64,000 nucleotides of DNA from Bacillus sp. REN3 (GTDB taxonomy: Bacteria > Bacillota > Bacilli > Bacillales > Cytobacillaceae): positions 78,059-142,058 of the forward strand of contig NZ_JAERSD010000011.1 of NCBI RefSeq assembly GCF_017912555.1, read 5' to 3'. The translations under genes and the position numbers were made by a program. Shown in pieces: positions 21,229 to 29,482 of this stretch. The notes below the pieces were generated by a model, which ran no database searches, was not told the origin of the DNA, and was given only the letters and a program-made list of their open reading frames with translations. How positions within the stretch are numbered: position 1 is the first letter of the stretch; every line of letters begins with the position of its first letter.

Positions 21229-22278
21229 CTATAAAATCATCGCGGACTTTATGTAGTGATAAAGAAGCTTGGCTGTATTTTCGATGGACTCCTTGTGTGT
21301 ACGTTCGAATGCATGCGATGAGTCAATCCCAGGTCCAATAAGTCCATGGATGATATCATGCCCAGAGCGGATGGCTGCCGAAGCATCCGACCCATAAAAT
21401 GGGTAAATATCCAGTTTATAATCGACTCCATTGTCTTTCGCAAGCTGGACAAGCTTCTTTCGAAGTTCATAATGATAAGGTCCGCTGGCATCCTTTACAC
21501 AAATGGAAACGGTGTACTCATCAGTCGACTGGCCGTCACCCATTGCCCCCATATCAACAGCGAGGTATTCGACTGTTTCAGGCGTGATATTCGAGTTCCC
21601 TCCATAGCCGATTTCTTCGTTGTTTGAAATTAAAAAGTGTGTTGTATAGGGAAGTTCAATCTCATCCAGTACGATCTGTTTGATAAGCTGGAGCAGGATC
21701 GCGACACTCGCCTTATCATCGAGATGGCGGGATTTGATATAACCTGAGGGTGTGATTTGCACCCTGGGATCGAAAGAAACAAAATCCCCAACTTCAATCC
21801 CCAATTCACGGACTTCAGCTTCACTATGTACCTTTTCATCCAGGCGGACTTCCATGTTGTCTTGATTCCGTTCAGCCTTGCCAGCATCCTTGTATACATG
21901 GACAGAGGTTTGATGCATCAGGATTGTCCCAGTAACCTTTTTGCCTGAACTTGTCTCGATTTCACAATATTCGCCTTCAATCGAGTTATATTTGAACCCC
22001 CCAATCAAATCGAGTTTCAGCCTGCCGCTAGGTTTGATTTCTTTCACGATTGCCCCAAGTGTATCAACGTGCGCAGTCAGCATACGGTGATTTCGATCAT
22101 CCTTGCCAGGAAGCGTTGCAATCAAACCGCCTTTGCGATTCCTCCTTGTATTTACCTTTATTTCCCCCAGGAATTTTTCAACGAACGAAATTACCTCATT
22201 CGTATTTCCCGATGGACTGGGAATGCTGACGAGCTGTTCCAATAATCTTATCGTCTCATCTGTATTTGGATATCCCAT
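21229..22278 (-). CDS. M42 family metallo-aminopeptidase
   Basis: 349 aa cytosolic dinuclear-metal aminopeptidase of the FrvX/YsdC group. Metal-binding and catalytic motifs are seen in LTAHVDTLGA, KSRHLDDKASVA, SNNEEIGYGGN, VDMGAMGDGQ and GIDSSHAFERTH. The ATG at 22278, seven bases after GAGAGGAG, was taken because the longer in-frame extension to 22440 overlaps the divergent gene and is unlike the family. Such enzymes form large oligomers that trim peptides; the substrate here is unknown. Divergent from the DUF3892 gene. Confidence 0.93.
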   Translation of the reverse strand: MGYPNTDETIRLLEQLVSIPSPSGNTNEVISFVEKFLGEIKVNTRRNRKGGLIATLPGKDDRNHRMLTAHVDTLGAIVKEIKPSGRLKLDLIGGFKYNSIEGEYCEIETSSGKKVTGTILMHQTSVHVYKDAGKAERNQDNMEVRLDEKVHSEAEVRELGIEVGDFVSFDPRVQITPSGYIKSRHLDDKASVAILLQLIKQIVLDEIELPYTTHFLISNNEEIGYGGNSNITPETVEYLAVDMGAMGDGQSTDEYTVSICVKDASGPYHYELRKKLVQLAKDNGVDYKLDIYPFYGSDASAAIRSGHDIIHGLIGPGIDSSHAFERTHKESIENTAKLLYHYIKSAMIL

Positions 22279-22380
22279 GGTAAAACTCCTCTCCGTTAGA
22301 CTCACACATCTATTATATGCTTTTTTTATACGCACATAAATGCCAGGCAGGATACAAATCCTATAATCGGAGGTGAGAAG

Positions 22381-22686
22381 ATGGGAAATAAAGATTATAA
22401 CCAAATTTTCGAAGATTACAAAAAGAAAAGCATTATACAAACTCCATCAGCTTCAGAAGATACCGGGAAGGATAGGATTGTCGCCGTCCGTAAGAACGAT
22501 GATGGCGACTTAATTGCTTTCCGGACTGAAACAGGAAGGGAACTGGATTATATCGAGGCACTGACAGAAGCAAAAGCAGGAAACCTCGCTCAAGTAGATG
22601 TATTCCATAAATACGGGAGAGATATACTTCGAAGCGAGCCTGATGGAATCAAGGAAAACAACCTCGATAACTTACCTGAATTCTAA
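22381..22686 (+). CDS. DUF3892-type small protein
   Basis: 101 aa hydrophilic protein. The core DRIVAVRKNDDGDLIAFRTETGRELDYIEAL followed by GNLAQVDVF fits the DUF3892 family, of unknown function. ATG is preceded by GGAGGTGAGAAG. It is divergent from the M42 peptidase and stands alone. Confidence 0.8.
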   Translation: MGNKDYNQIFEDYKKKSIIQTPSASEDTGKDRIVAVRKNDDGDLIAFRTETGRELDYIEALTEAKAGNLAQVDVFHKYGRDILRSEPDGIKENNLDNLPEF

Positions 22687-22786
22687 CTCATTGGGCCCTT
22701 TTAATATGGATGGATCCCGTTCTTCGGAATCAAAACACCCATTTAGATCACAAGTGAAGTTAGAGTGAAAAATGGAAATGTTAAAT

Positions 22787-23002
22787 TGGACACAAGGTGT
22801 TTCGGATCGCGCCGTTTTGCTTTTTGGCGCACTCGTATGGGGACGATTTGCGTCGGATTGTTCCCATTTTTCTTTTTCGAGAGCCTATATGGGAACGATC
22901 TGGCTAAGATTGTTCCCGTTTTGCGAATCTGACTGGCTGTTTGGGCACGATCTGCTTCGGATCGTGCCCGTTTTGCTTTTTTCGAAAACTAATATGGCAC
23001 AA
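22787..23002 (+). repeat. tandem array of 52-bp units each carrying a 27-nt hairpin
   Basis: Three full hairpins begin at 22839, 22891 and 22943, exactly 52 bases apart. Each is 27 nt with GGG..ACGAT pairing to ATYGT..CCC, separated by 25-nt T-rich spacers starting GTTTTGC or ATTTTTC. A degenerate fourth unit precedes (TCGGATCGCGCCGTTTTGC) and a truncated one follows (ATATGGCAC). Base changes in the stem arms are partly compensated. The whole interval 22687-23179 has no credible gene. Confidence 0.85.
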
Positions 23003-23179
23003 TAGCCCCGTCCGTCCCCGCTTTGCTTATCTGAATCTTAGTATTGATGCGATCCGGCAACGGCAATCATCTCCGTTGGATTTTCAACATAATCAATAAA
23101 AAAGGAGGGAAAAGAAGGATCATAATAGAATAAAAGAAAGCAATGTTTTTAGTACTTTAAGTAGATCAGGAGGAAACAG

Positions 23180-23971
23180 ATGAATGCAAGAATTATAGAG
23201 ACACTGAAAAACATCGAAGAAGAATATCGTGTGAAAATTCTTTATGCTTGTGAATCCGGGAGCAGGGCATGGGGATTTCCTTCTAAGGATAGTGACTATG
23301 ATGTCAGGTTCATTTATGTGTATAGAAAACGGGACTATTTATCAATCGATCCAATCGGCATTGGCTCAAAACGGGATGTGATCGAGCTCCCTATAGACGA
23401 GCTGCTCGATGTTTCGGGGTGGGAACTGACAAAAACGTTAAGATTGTTCAGAAAATCCAATCCTCCCTTGCTGGAATGGATGCGTTCTTCAATAGTTTAC
23501 TACCAAGTCTTTTCAACTATTGAGAGAATGCAGAAGCTTAGCAGGGACGCATTTGCGCCTCACTCCTGTATCCACCACTATCTGAATATGGCAGCAGGCA
23601 ATTACAGGGAGTTTTTGCAAGGGGAAGAGGTTAAGATAAAAAAATACTTTTACGTTCTCAGACCGGTTCTGGCTGCGGTGTGGATTCAAAAGCATAATGA
23701 ATTCCCTCCTTTGGAATTTCCGGTGCTGCTAGAAGAGTTGATTCCGCGCGGGCAGTTAAAAGAACAAATAACCACACTTTTAAATAGAAAGCTGGCTGGG
23801 GATGAACTGGATGTGGAACCGCAAATCCATGTTATAAATGAATTTCTGGAAAAGGAAATGAGATGTCTCCGGGAAGGAGGAAAATCCCGGGGGCATCAAC
23901 AGCCTGATTTGACTCCAAACCTTGATACCCTTTTCCGGGAAACACTAGAAGAAGTTTGGCCGAATCATTAA
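23180..23971 (+). CDS. nucleotidyltransferase-domain protein (YcgL-like)
   Basis: 263 aa. The nucleotidyltransferase motif CESGSRAWGFPSKDSDYDVR lies at about residues 23-42, with the GS and DxD residues intact. The rest fits the predicted nucleotidyltransferase family of B. subtilis YcgL. The C-terminal half (YLNMAAGNYREFL, VLRPVLAAVWI) is helical, as in that family. RBS CAGGAGGAAACAG precedes the ATG. Substrate is unknown. It stands between the hairpin array and a MITE-like repeat. Confidence 0.85.
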   Translation: MNARIIETLKNIEEEYRVKILYACESGSRAWGFPSKDSDYDVRFIYVYRKRDYLSIDPIGIGSKRDVIELPIDELLDVSGWELTKTLRLFRKSNPPLLEWMRSSIVYYQVFSTIERMQKLSRDAFAPHSCIHHYLNMAAGNYREFLQGEEVKIKKYFYVLRPVLAAVWIQKHNEFPPLEFPVLLEELIPRGQLKEQITTLLNRKLAGDELDVEPQIHVINEFLEKEMRCLREGGKSRGHQQPDLTPNLDTLFRETLEEVWPNH

Positions 23972-23998
23972 ATGTATTACTAAAGATTGTTTTCTAAA

Positions 23999-24217
23999 GG
24001 CTTGTTGTTTTCTGAATCACTTTAAGAGAAACGAATAGTTTTAGAAGATTAATTGGAACCTGAGGTTGCGTGGCTCCGGTCGGGATCAGCGGGAAAATTA
24101 GGACACTGCTGGCGCTTTTACGCCAGGGAGGCTCACTCACCCCCAGTAGCAATCGAGCAACATGGAATGCAAATCCACCATTTTGTAAAAACCAACAAAA
24201 TTCATGAAAACAACCTA
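23999..24217 (+). repeat. MITE-like dispersed repeat, second copy
   Basis: The left end AGGCTTGTTGTTTTCTGAAT is an imperfect inverted copy of the right end ATTCATGAAAACAACCT. Internally it has CTGGCGCTTTTACGCCAG, GGAGGCTCACTC and ACATGGAATGCAAATCCACC, which correspond to blocks in the elements at 13 kb and 28.7 kb. It carries no gene. Its right end abuts the coaW ribosome binding site. Confidence 0.65.
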
Positions 24218-24242
24218 ATAAAAAATGATGAGGAGGAAAGGG

Positions 24243-25043
24243 ATGGGTACAAGATCGATTGGCATAGATGCAGGCGGATCTCTTATAAAGATGGCCTTTG
24301 AAGAAAATAGAGTTCTGCATTTCAAAAAATATCCGATTGCTCAGATGGAAGAAGCTATGGAGTGGCTGAAGATATTTTCTGCAGACAGAAAAATTATCCT
24401 GACTGGCGGTAAGGCAGGAATCCTTAAGACAAACCATTTTCCTGCTGCAAGGATTGCAGATGAATTTACAGCTTCGTGTGAAGGGGCCAGTTTCCTTTTA
24501 GAGCAAAAAAACCTTTTGCCTCAGAAAAAATTTCTGCTTGTCAATGTAGGAACAGGTACATCATGGTTTACGATAGATGGTGATAAACAGGAACGGATAC
24601 TAGGAAGCGGAGTTGGAGGAGGAACATTCATGGGATTGGGCAAGCTGCTTGGCGGAAACAAAGAATTCACAGACCTAGTAGAGCTATCCGGAAAAGGGAC
24701 TAGGGGAAATGTCGATTTGCTGGTCAAAGATATCTATCATCCTGACCAGCCGCCGATTCCAGGGGAATTGACAGCAAGTAATTTTGCGAAAACTGCTAAT
24801 GAAGCTACAGCAGCAGACCGAATTGCTGCGGTATCCAATTTGATTGCGGAAACCTTAACGCTGTTGACAGTACAGGCCGCCGCATTGCAGCAAACATCCT
24901 CAGCTGTTTTCATTGGGAGCACCATCGCAGGCAACAATCCGCTTCAGGAAAGTCTTAAAACCTATCTTGGAATGTCAGGAATTGAACCTGTTTTTCTCCC
25001 AGACGGCGAGTTCAGCGGTGCAATCGGAGCGAAAATGTTCTAA
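24243..25043 (+). CDS. coaW: type II pantothenate kinase
   Basis: 266 aa ASKHA-fold kinase, first step of coenzyme A synthesis (pantothenate plus ATP). The phosphate-binding loop SIGIDAGGSLIK is at residues 4-15. The second ATP motif VNVGTGTSWFTIDG is near 100, GSGVGGGTFMGLGKLLGG near 125 and FIGSTIAGNNPL near 223. The layout matches the Staphylococcus/Bacillus CoaW type. The ATG at 24243 follows GAGGAGGAAAGGG directly; an earlier in-frame ATG at 24225 lies upstream of that site. It is 72 bases before selB and could be cotranscribed. Confidence 0.92.
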   Translation: MGTRSIGIDAGGSLIKMAFEENRVLHFKKYPIAQMEEAMEWLKIFSADRKIILTGGKAGILKTNHFPAARIADEFTASCEGASFLLEQKNLLPQKKFLLVNVGTGTSWFTIDGDKQERILGSGVGGGTFMGLGKLLGGNKEFTDLVELSGKGTRGNVDLLVKDIYHPDQPPIPGELTASNFAKTANEATAADRIAAVSNLIAETLTLLTVQAAALQQTSSAVFIGSTIAGNNPLQESLKTYLGMSGIEPVFLPDGEFSGAIGAKMF

Positions 25044-25115
25044 TTTCCGTCTCTTGAACTATTCTGGCTTAAAAGTTAGAGTAAGAGTGATGATAAAAAA
25101 AGAAGGTGTCAGCAT

Positions 25116-26999
25116 TTGAGCAAAAGGTATTTCACCATCGGGATGGCCGGACATATTGACCACGGGAAAACGTCGCTGACCAAAGCACTGACAAACGTGG
25201 ACACTGACCGCCTGAAGGAAGAAAAGGAACGACAGATTTCAATAGAACTTGGGTTCGCCCCATTATATGAGGATGATGAACTCCAAATATCGGTTGTCGA
25301 TGTACCTGGCCATGAACGGTTCATCCGACAGATGATCGCTGGTGTTGCAGGAATCGATCTGGTCGTCCTGGTTGTCGCTGCTGATGAAGGCGTCATGCCG
25401 CAGACGAGGGAACATCTGGATATACTTGGTTTCCTCGGCATCCGTGCCGGCATCATTGCCATCACTAAGATTGACCGAGTCGAGGAAGAATTCATCGAGC
25501 TGGTGAAAGATGATATTTTGAGTGAGCTTGAAGGGACAGTATTTGAAAATTCCCCATTCATGATGGTGGACAGCCTTTCGAATAAAGGGATTCAAGAGCT
25601 AAAGGGTCTGATCATCGATACGCTTAAGAAGCAGGAAATGCGGGATGCGAAAGGAGCGTTCCGCCTGCCGATCGACCAAGTTTTCACGGTTAAAGGCCAG
25701 GGAACGGTCGTAAGAGGGACAGTTTACGAAGGGACTGTGGATGAAGGGCAGCTCCTTAAGGTGCTTCCTGATGGTCTTGATGTCCGCGCGCGCCAGCTTC
25801 AGGTCCATCATAAGCCAGCAAAGTCCGCTTTTGCCGGACAGCGAGTCGCTATTAACCTTTCCGGGGTTTCAAGAGAGGATCTTGAGCGTGGGGAAGTTCT
25901 TGTCTCATCTGATCATTTTATCGTGACAAACACAATTGATGTAGCCATAAGAGTGGTTGAAGATCTGGAGCACTTAGTCAAACAGAGGACCCCTATAAAA
26001 TGTCACATTGGAACCACAGAAGTGATGGGAAGGATTGTGTTCTTTGACCGGAATGAACTTAAGGAAGAAAACGGGGAAATACTTTGCCAACTGCGGCTCG
26101 ATGAAAAAATCGTCACGAAGCGGGGAGACCGTTTTATTATCCGCCGGCCAAGCCCCCAGGAGACGATAGGCGGTGGATGGGTCATCGACCCGCGCGGCAA
26201 CAAATATAGGTTTGGCTTTGAAACGATTGAAGAACTGGAGAAAAAGAAGGTGGGTACGCCCAGCGAGAGAATCCGGGCTGCTCTCTACGAAGCAAAAAGC
26301 CTGGATATTGCTGAGTTGATCAAAAGGACCGCTCTGGGCGAAGAGACGTTAAAAGAGACTCTTGAAGACGGGCAATTCATTAAATATTCAGCCAGGGAGT
26401 ACACACTTGCCTCCCTGATCGAAAACCTTGGTGAAGAGATGATAGACCGGCTGAGCGAGTATCATGACTCAAATCCAATGCGGCCAGGAATGAACAAAGC
26501 AGAGTTGCTCCAAGCGATGCAGAATATCGCGCCTAAATCCTTGCTTGAATATATTATTGAGGATGGAATCAACAAAGGCTTGTTCGGAAGAAAAGGCCAA
26601 TTTATCAGGCTGTCTGAATTTGAGCCGCATGTACCGAAGAACTGGGAAAGACGGACGGAGAACATGCTTCAGGCACTTGAGAGCGATGGCCTGAAGGTTG
26701 CGTACCTGAACGATTATATTAAGAATGCGGGCATTCCGGATTCTCTGGCAGTAGAGTTGAAACGCTTCCTTGAAGACCAGGAAAGGATTGTTTCTCTGGA
26801 TGACCAGTATGCCTGGTATGGGGAGCATTTTACAGAAGCGGTTAATAAGCTGAGAGAACATACAGGCTCAGAGTTCGAGGTTCCGCAGGCAAAAGAAGCC
26901 GTTGATTTATCAAGGAAGTATATGATTCCCTTCCTTGAACGACTAGACACTCTGGGATATACAAAGCGGGTCGAAAATAAAAGAGTATGGCTTAAGTAA
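25116..26999 (+). CDS. selB: selenocysteine-specific translation elongation factor
   Basis: 627 aa. The EF-Tu-like GTPase has AGHIDHGKTSL at residues 9-19, DVPGHERFIRQM near 61 and ITKIDRV near 114. These are followed by beta-barrel domains (VFTVKGQGTVVRGTV) and a C-terminal series of winged helices (about 370-627) that in SelB bind the SECIS hairpin of the mRNA. GHIDHGKT with KEEKERQISIELGF separates it from EF-Tu. The start is TTG at 25116, seven bases after GAAGGTG. selA, selD and selC are not in the window. Its presence implies at least one selenoprotein gene; a candidate lies 220 bases downstream on the other strand. Confidence 0.97.
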   Translation: MSKRYFTIGMAGHIDHGKTSLTKALTNVDTDRLKEEKERQISIELGFAPLYEDDELQISVVDVPGHERFIRQMIAGVAGIDLVVLVVAADEGVMPQTREHLDILGFLGIRAGIIAITKIDRVEEEFIELVKDDILSELEGTVFENSPFMMVDSLSNKGIQELKGLIIDTLKKQEMRDAKGAFRLPIDQVFTVKGQGTVVRGTVYEGTVDEGQLLKVLPDGLDVRARQLQVHHKPAKSAFAGQRVAINLSGVSREDLERGEVLVSSDHFIVTNTIDVAIRVVEDLEHLVKQRTPIKCHIGTTEVMGRIVFFDRNELKEENGEILCQLRLDEKIVTKRGDRFIIRRPSPQETIGGGWVIDPRGNKYRFGFETIEELEKKKVGTPSERIRAALYEAKSLDIAELIKRTALGEETLKETLEDGQFIKYSAREYTLASLIENLGEEMIDRLSEYHDSNPMRPGMNKAELLQAMQNIAPKSLLEYIIEDGINKGLFGRKGQFIRLSEFEPHVPKNWERRTENMLQALESDGLKVAYLNDYIKNAGIPDSLAVELKRFLEDQERIVSLDDQYAWYGEHFTEAVNKLREHTGSEFEVPQAKEAVDLSRKYMIPFLERLDTLGYTKRVENKRVWLK

Positions 27000-27006
27000 T
27001 AGAATG

Positions 27007-27033
27007 CAGCAGGATAGCAATCCTGCTGTTTTT
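27007..27033 (+). terminator. selB terminator
   Basis: CAGCAGGA and TCCTGCTG form the stem, followed by TTTTTAT. Confidence 0.9.
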
Positions 27034-27196
27034 ATATCGATTCATCATAATTTTGTTATGTAAACTAAAGGTGTTCATTTTTTGCGTTTTTATGCTGTGT
27101 AGGCAGTAAACATGTTTTTGACCGATAATGCATCCCTTTTTCAATCATATTAAGGAACCCCATGGGGGGAAGGGAGCTCGAAATTGGTGATGGAAA

Positions 27197-27217
27197 GTCC
27201 GGGTGCTCCCCGGACTG
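27197..27217 (-). terminator. hairpin after the UGA-containing thioredoxin-like gene
   Basis: GTCCGGG and CCCGGAC pair around a five-base loop, followed on the minus strand by only TTT, so termination is weak or partial. Confidence 0.5.
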
Positions 27218-27221
27218 TTCA

Positions 27222-27551
27222 TCAGTCTCCATAGACTCCATCGTAAATCTTTCCAATATCAGCTCGCAATTTTTCGACCTGTACTATACGAGCTTCCCGC
27301 AGGTATTCTTTTCCATCAAGGTAAAGGACGAGAACAGGAACTGTAAAAGCCATTAAATAGCCTGCAATCTCCTCGACTTTTTCTGCATTTACCAAAGCCA
27401 TTTCAATCTTCGGATAGTCTTTCATGACCTCCTCAACCTGAGGAAGCAAACCATGACACACACTTCAGCCATCAGTCAAAACATAGATGAAGCTAAGCTC
27501 ATGATCATTTATAAAACTTTTCACTTCATCGAGCGATGTTAATTCCCGCAT
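27222..27551 (-). CDS. thioredoxin-like selenoprotein with UGA-encoded Sec in a UxxC motif
   Basis: 109 aa if the in-frame TGA at 27465-27467 is read as selenocysteine (residue 29). The translation reads FIYVLTDG-U-SVCHGLLPQ, so Sec replaces the first Cys of the redox CxxC, while the rest is a normal thioredoxin fold: NAEKVEEIAGYLMAFTVPVLVLYLDGKEY with the cis-Pro after TV. The ATG at 27551 has AGGAGG ten bases upstream. The reading frame on both sides of the TGA codes for conserved-looking fold elements, and translation ends at a second TGA. A hairpin with an AGGTT loop lies 19-37 nt after the first TGA, and selB is the next gene. A pipeline would see only the 79-aa part beginning GTG-TGT. 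A sequencing or pseudogene explanation is less likely but not excluded. Confidence 0.88.
27428..27446 (-). promoter_or_regulatory. candidate bacterial SECIS element
   Basis: The minus strand reads CTTCCTCAGGTTGAGGAGG, a 7-bp stem (one G-U) with loop AGGTT. The loop begins 26 nt after the UGA and has G in its second and third positions followed by U, as in the GGU loop of the E. coli fdhF SECIS. It lies in the coding frame, as expected in bacteria. Confidence 0.75.
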
Positions 27552-27661
27552 ATTTCTAAAACCTCCTCTTCAAGATGATACCCATTATCGAGACTATTTT
27601 ATCATACTTTTGAAAGGGTATAGGGTATAATGAAAAAGACTTTTCTTCAGGGAGTGGTAAA

Positions 27662-28267
27662 ATGAAAAACCAATGGGATGAAAGATTCGGCATAAGTGAA
27701 TATGTATATGGCGAAGGACCGAACAAATTCATTGAAGAATATGCAACTTATCTAAAGAATGATCAGACTATCGTAGCATTCGCTGAAGGAGAGGGGAGAA
27801 ATGCGGTCTATCTTGCCAGGCTGGGCCATGATATCACTGCATGGGATTATTCTGAAGTTGGTTTAGAGAAAACAATGACATTAGCTGCAAAATCCAATGT
27901 CGCCATTAAAACGGAACGAAAAGACCTAATAACCGACCCGGTGCCGGAGGAAGCCTTTGACGGCGGCATTATGGTGTTCGGTCACTTTGCGAAAGAACAT
28001 CAAAAATCAGTCATCGATAAGCTGATAAAAACAGTGAAACCTGGCGGAACCATCATGCTGGAAGTTTATTCTGAGCAACAAATCAACTATAAAACCGGCG
28101 GACCGAAAACGGCTGATCTGCTTTATAACCCAGCGAACGTGCTCGAATGGTTACAGGAGTATAAAGTAATCCATTTCTTCTATGGTGAAAAGGAAAGGTC
28201 AGAAGGAACCGGCCATACTGGAATTGGACATGTCATCCAAGCAATCGTAAAAAAAGAAATGTTTTAA
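27662..28267 (+). CDS. class I SAM-dependent methyltransferase
   Basis: 201 aa with a Rossmann-type motif I, VAFAEGEGRNAVYLARLGHD at residues 38-57, followed by the acidic motif TAWDYS. Post-motif FDGGIMVFGHFAKE and PGGTIMLEVY are also present. It resembles TehB/YrrT-like small methyltransferases but the substrate cannot be told. ATG is preceded by GGGAGTGGTAAA. Divergent from the selenoprotein gene across a 110-bp region that has a TATAAT at about 27628. A terminator follows the stop. Confidence 0.87.
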   Translation: MKNQWDERFGISEYVYGEGPNKFIEEYATYLKNDQTIVAFAEGEGRNAVYLARLGHDITAWDYSEVGLEKTMTLAAKSNVAIKTERKDLITDPVPEEAFDGGIMVFGHFAKEHQKSVIDKLIKTVKPGGTIMLEVYSEQQINYKTGGPKTADLLYNPANVLEWLQEYKVIHFFYGEKERSEGTGHTGIGHVIQAIVKKEMF

Positions 28268-28280
28268 TGATACACCGAAT

Positions 28281-28309
28281 CGATCCTCGATTGAGGATCG
28301 TTTTTTTTT
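28281..28309 (+). terminator. methyltransferase terminator
   Basis: CGATCCTC and GAGGATCG pair around GATT, followed by nine T. Confidence 0.93.
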
Positions 28310-28676
28310 GCGAGGAATTTCCGAAATTTTGTCGAATAGTTAATCGGTGGAAAATAGAGAGGGTTGGCTATGGATTTGAGGATAAAGCAGTATTACTTAT
28401 TCGAAGGAAACGCCGCAGTCAGCAGGGTTGCAGATTCGCAGTTTCAAGGAATAAAATGAATTGCCATTGAGGATGGCTTGACACTTATCACATGCAATAG
28501 ACATATGCCTGAATGGGGATTATTCAGATTCCTTTTTTCTGAATCTACACATCCGGTACTTATCCAGCGTCTTGGAACCCATGACCGCATACATGTCTTT
28601 TCGCCAGTAAGAGCATTGGGAACAAAAGGTTTCAAAACTTAGTCAAGTTTTTAGTCACCAACGTATATTTAATTTT

Positions 28677-29103
28677 GGCTGTGTTAAAGCTGAATGTTGT
28701 TTTTTAAAGAGTTGATTGGAACGGAAGGGACTGACTCCTCGAAAATGCTAATGCATTTCCTTCGTGCGTGGGCGAATTCGCCGGAGCCTTTCAGTGTCCT
28801 GCGGGATGCAGCGGCAAGGTGGAGACCCCGCAGGCGCCCTTAGCGCCGAGGAGATAGGGAAGCTGAAGCGCTTTGGTCAGCCCCGACAAACGCTGGCCGA
28901 CTAAGACCGCCGCGTCCTGCGGCAACGTCGACACTAGGACGTCCTGTCCGTCGAAGGACCTGTCAGTGAAGTCGCTCTTTGACTTCATTGGCAGGATCGA
29001 AGCGACTCGGACGGGCTAGTCGCTGAAGCTGGACCAGCTCCACTGACGCCCCGCGGAAAGCGTGTCTCTGGAGTGGAAATCAACACCCAAGTTTAACAGA
29101 GCC
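28677..29103 (+). mobile_element. MITE-like element with 23-bp TIRs and 8-bp target duplication
   Basis: The left end GGCTGTGTTAAAGCTGAATG and the inverted right end GGCTCTGTTAAACTTGGGTG match at most positions. Outside both ends lies the identical octamer TTAATTTT (28669-28676 and 29104-29111), a clean target duplication. No transposase is encoded. Inside are GGCGCCCTTAGCGCCGAGGAG, CCCGCGGAAAGCG and a GC-rich central part with more inverted segments. GG-starting ends with 8-bp duplications are typical of ISL3-family elements, so trans-mobilisation by such a transposase is inferred. The 28310-28668 stretch before it holds no credible gene. Confidence 0.88.
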
Positions 29104-29143
29104 TTAATTTTAAATAGGAGCTTCTGAGGGGGGAGTGGAATTC

Positions 29144-29482
29144 ATGCAAAATGACTGGGAAGATTTTTACTGTAAAGAGGTTTTATCAGGCAGCACACCT
29201 GTTGAAATCGTTTTAGAAACGAAGCATAGCCTTGCTTTTTATCATACAAGGCCATACTATGAGGTTCACATTGCCGTCATTCCAAAGAAGCATATCTTAT
29301 TGATTACCATCAAGGAAGAAGATCTTGAAGTCATGAAAGATTTGTGCGGAGTGATAAAGGAGGCAGCAGCCGAGATGAATGAAAAATATGGGGCATGCAC
29401 CGTATCTACCAATATTGGCGAGTATCAATCCAATAAACATATGCATTGGCATGTGCACTTTGGAAAAAGGATTCGCGATTGA
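29144..29482 (+). CDS. HIT-family (histidine triad) hydrolase
   Basis: 112 aa. The histidine triad reads HMHWHVHFG near the C-terminus and the N-terminal part has ALAFYHTRPYYEVHIAVIPKKHI-type strands (here SLAFYHTRPYYEVHIAVIPK). HIT proteins hydrolyse nucleotide phosphoramidates or dinucleotides; the exact substrate is not visible. The ATG at 29144, eight bases after GGGGGGAG, is preferred over a GTG three codons earlier. The gene starts 33 bases after the MITE's target duplication, so its promoter may lie inside or near the element. Confidence 0.9.
   Translation: MQNDWEDFYCKEVLSGSTPVEIVLETKHSLAFYHTRPYYEVHIAVIPKKHILLITIKEEDLEVMKDLCGVIKEAAAEMNEKYGACTVSTNIGEYQSNKHMHWHVHFGKRIRD

Noticed and set aside
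22279..22440. 54-residue N-terminal extension of the M42 peptidase
   Set aside because: It overlaps the divergent DUF3892 gene and is unlike the family; ATG 22278 has a GAGGAG site.
22772..23005. 77-codon plus-strand open frame across the hairpin array
   Set aside because: Its sequence is explained by the 52-bp hairpin repeats and it has no ribosome binding site.
27222..27461. Reading the 79-codon frame after the TGA as the complete gene
   Set aside because: It would begin at the second active-site residue, lacks the first strand and helix of the fold and has no binding site, whereas the upstream ATG at 27551 has AGGAGG.
28444..28635. Minus-strand frame and a neighbouring frame with CSQCSYWRKDMY and CDKCQAIL
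   Set aside because: The cysteine pairs recall a small zinc-binding protein, but the pieces lie in different frames with stops and no start; at most an old remnant.
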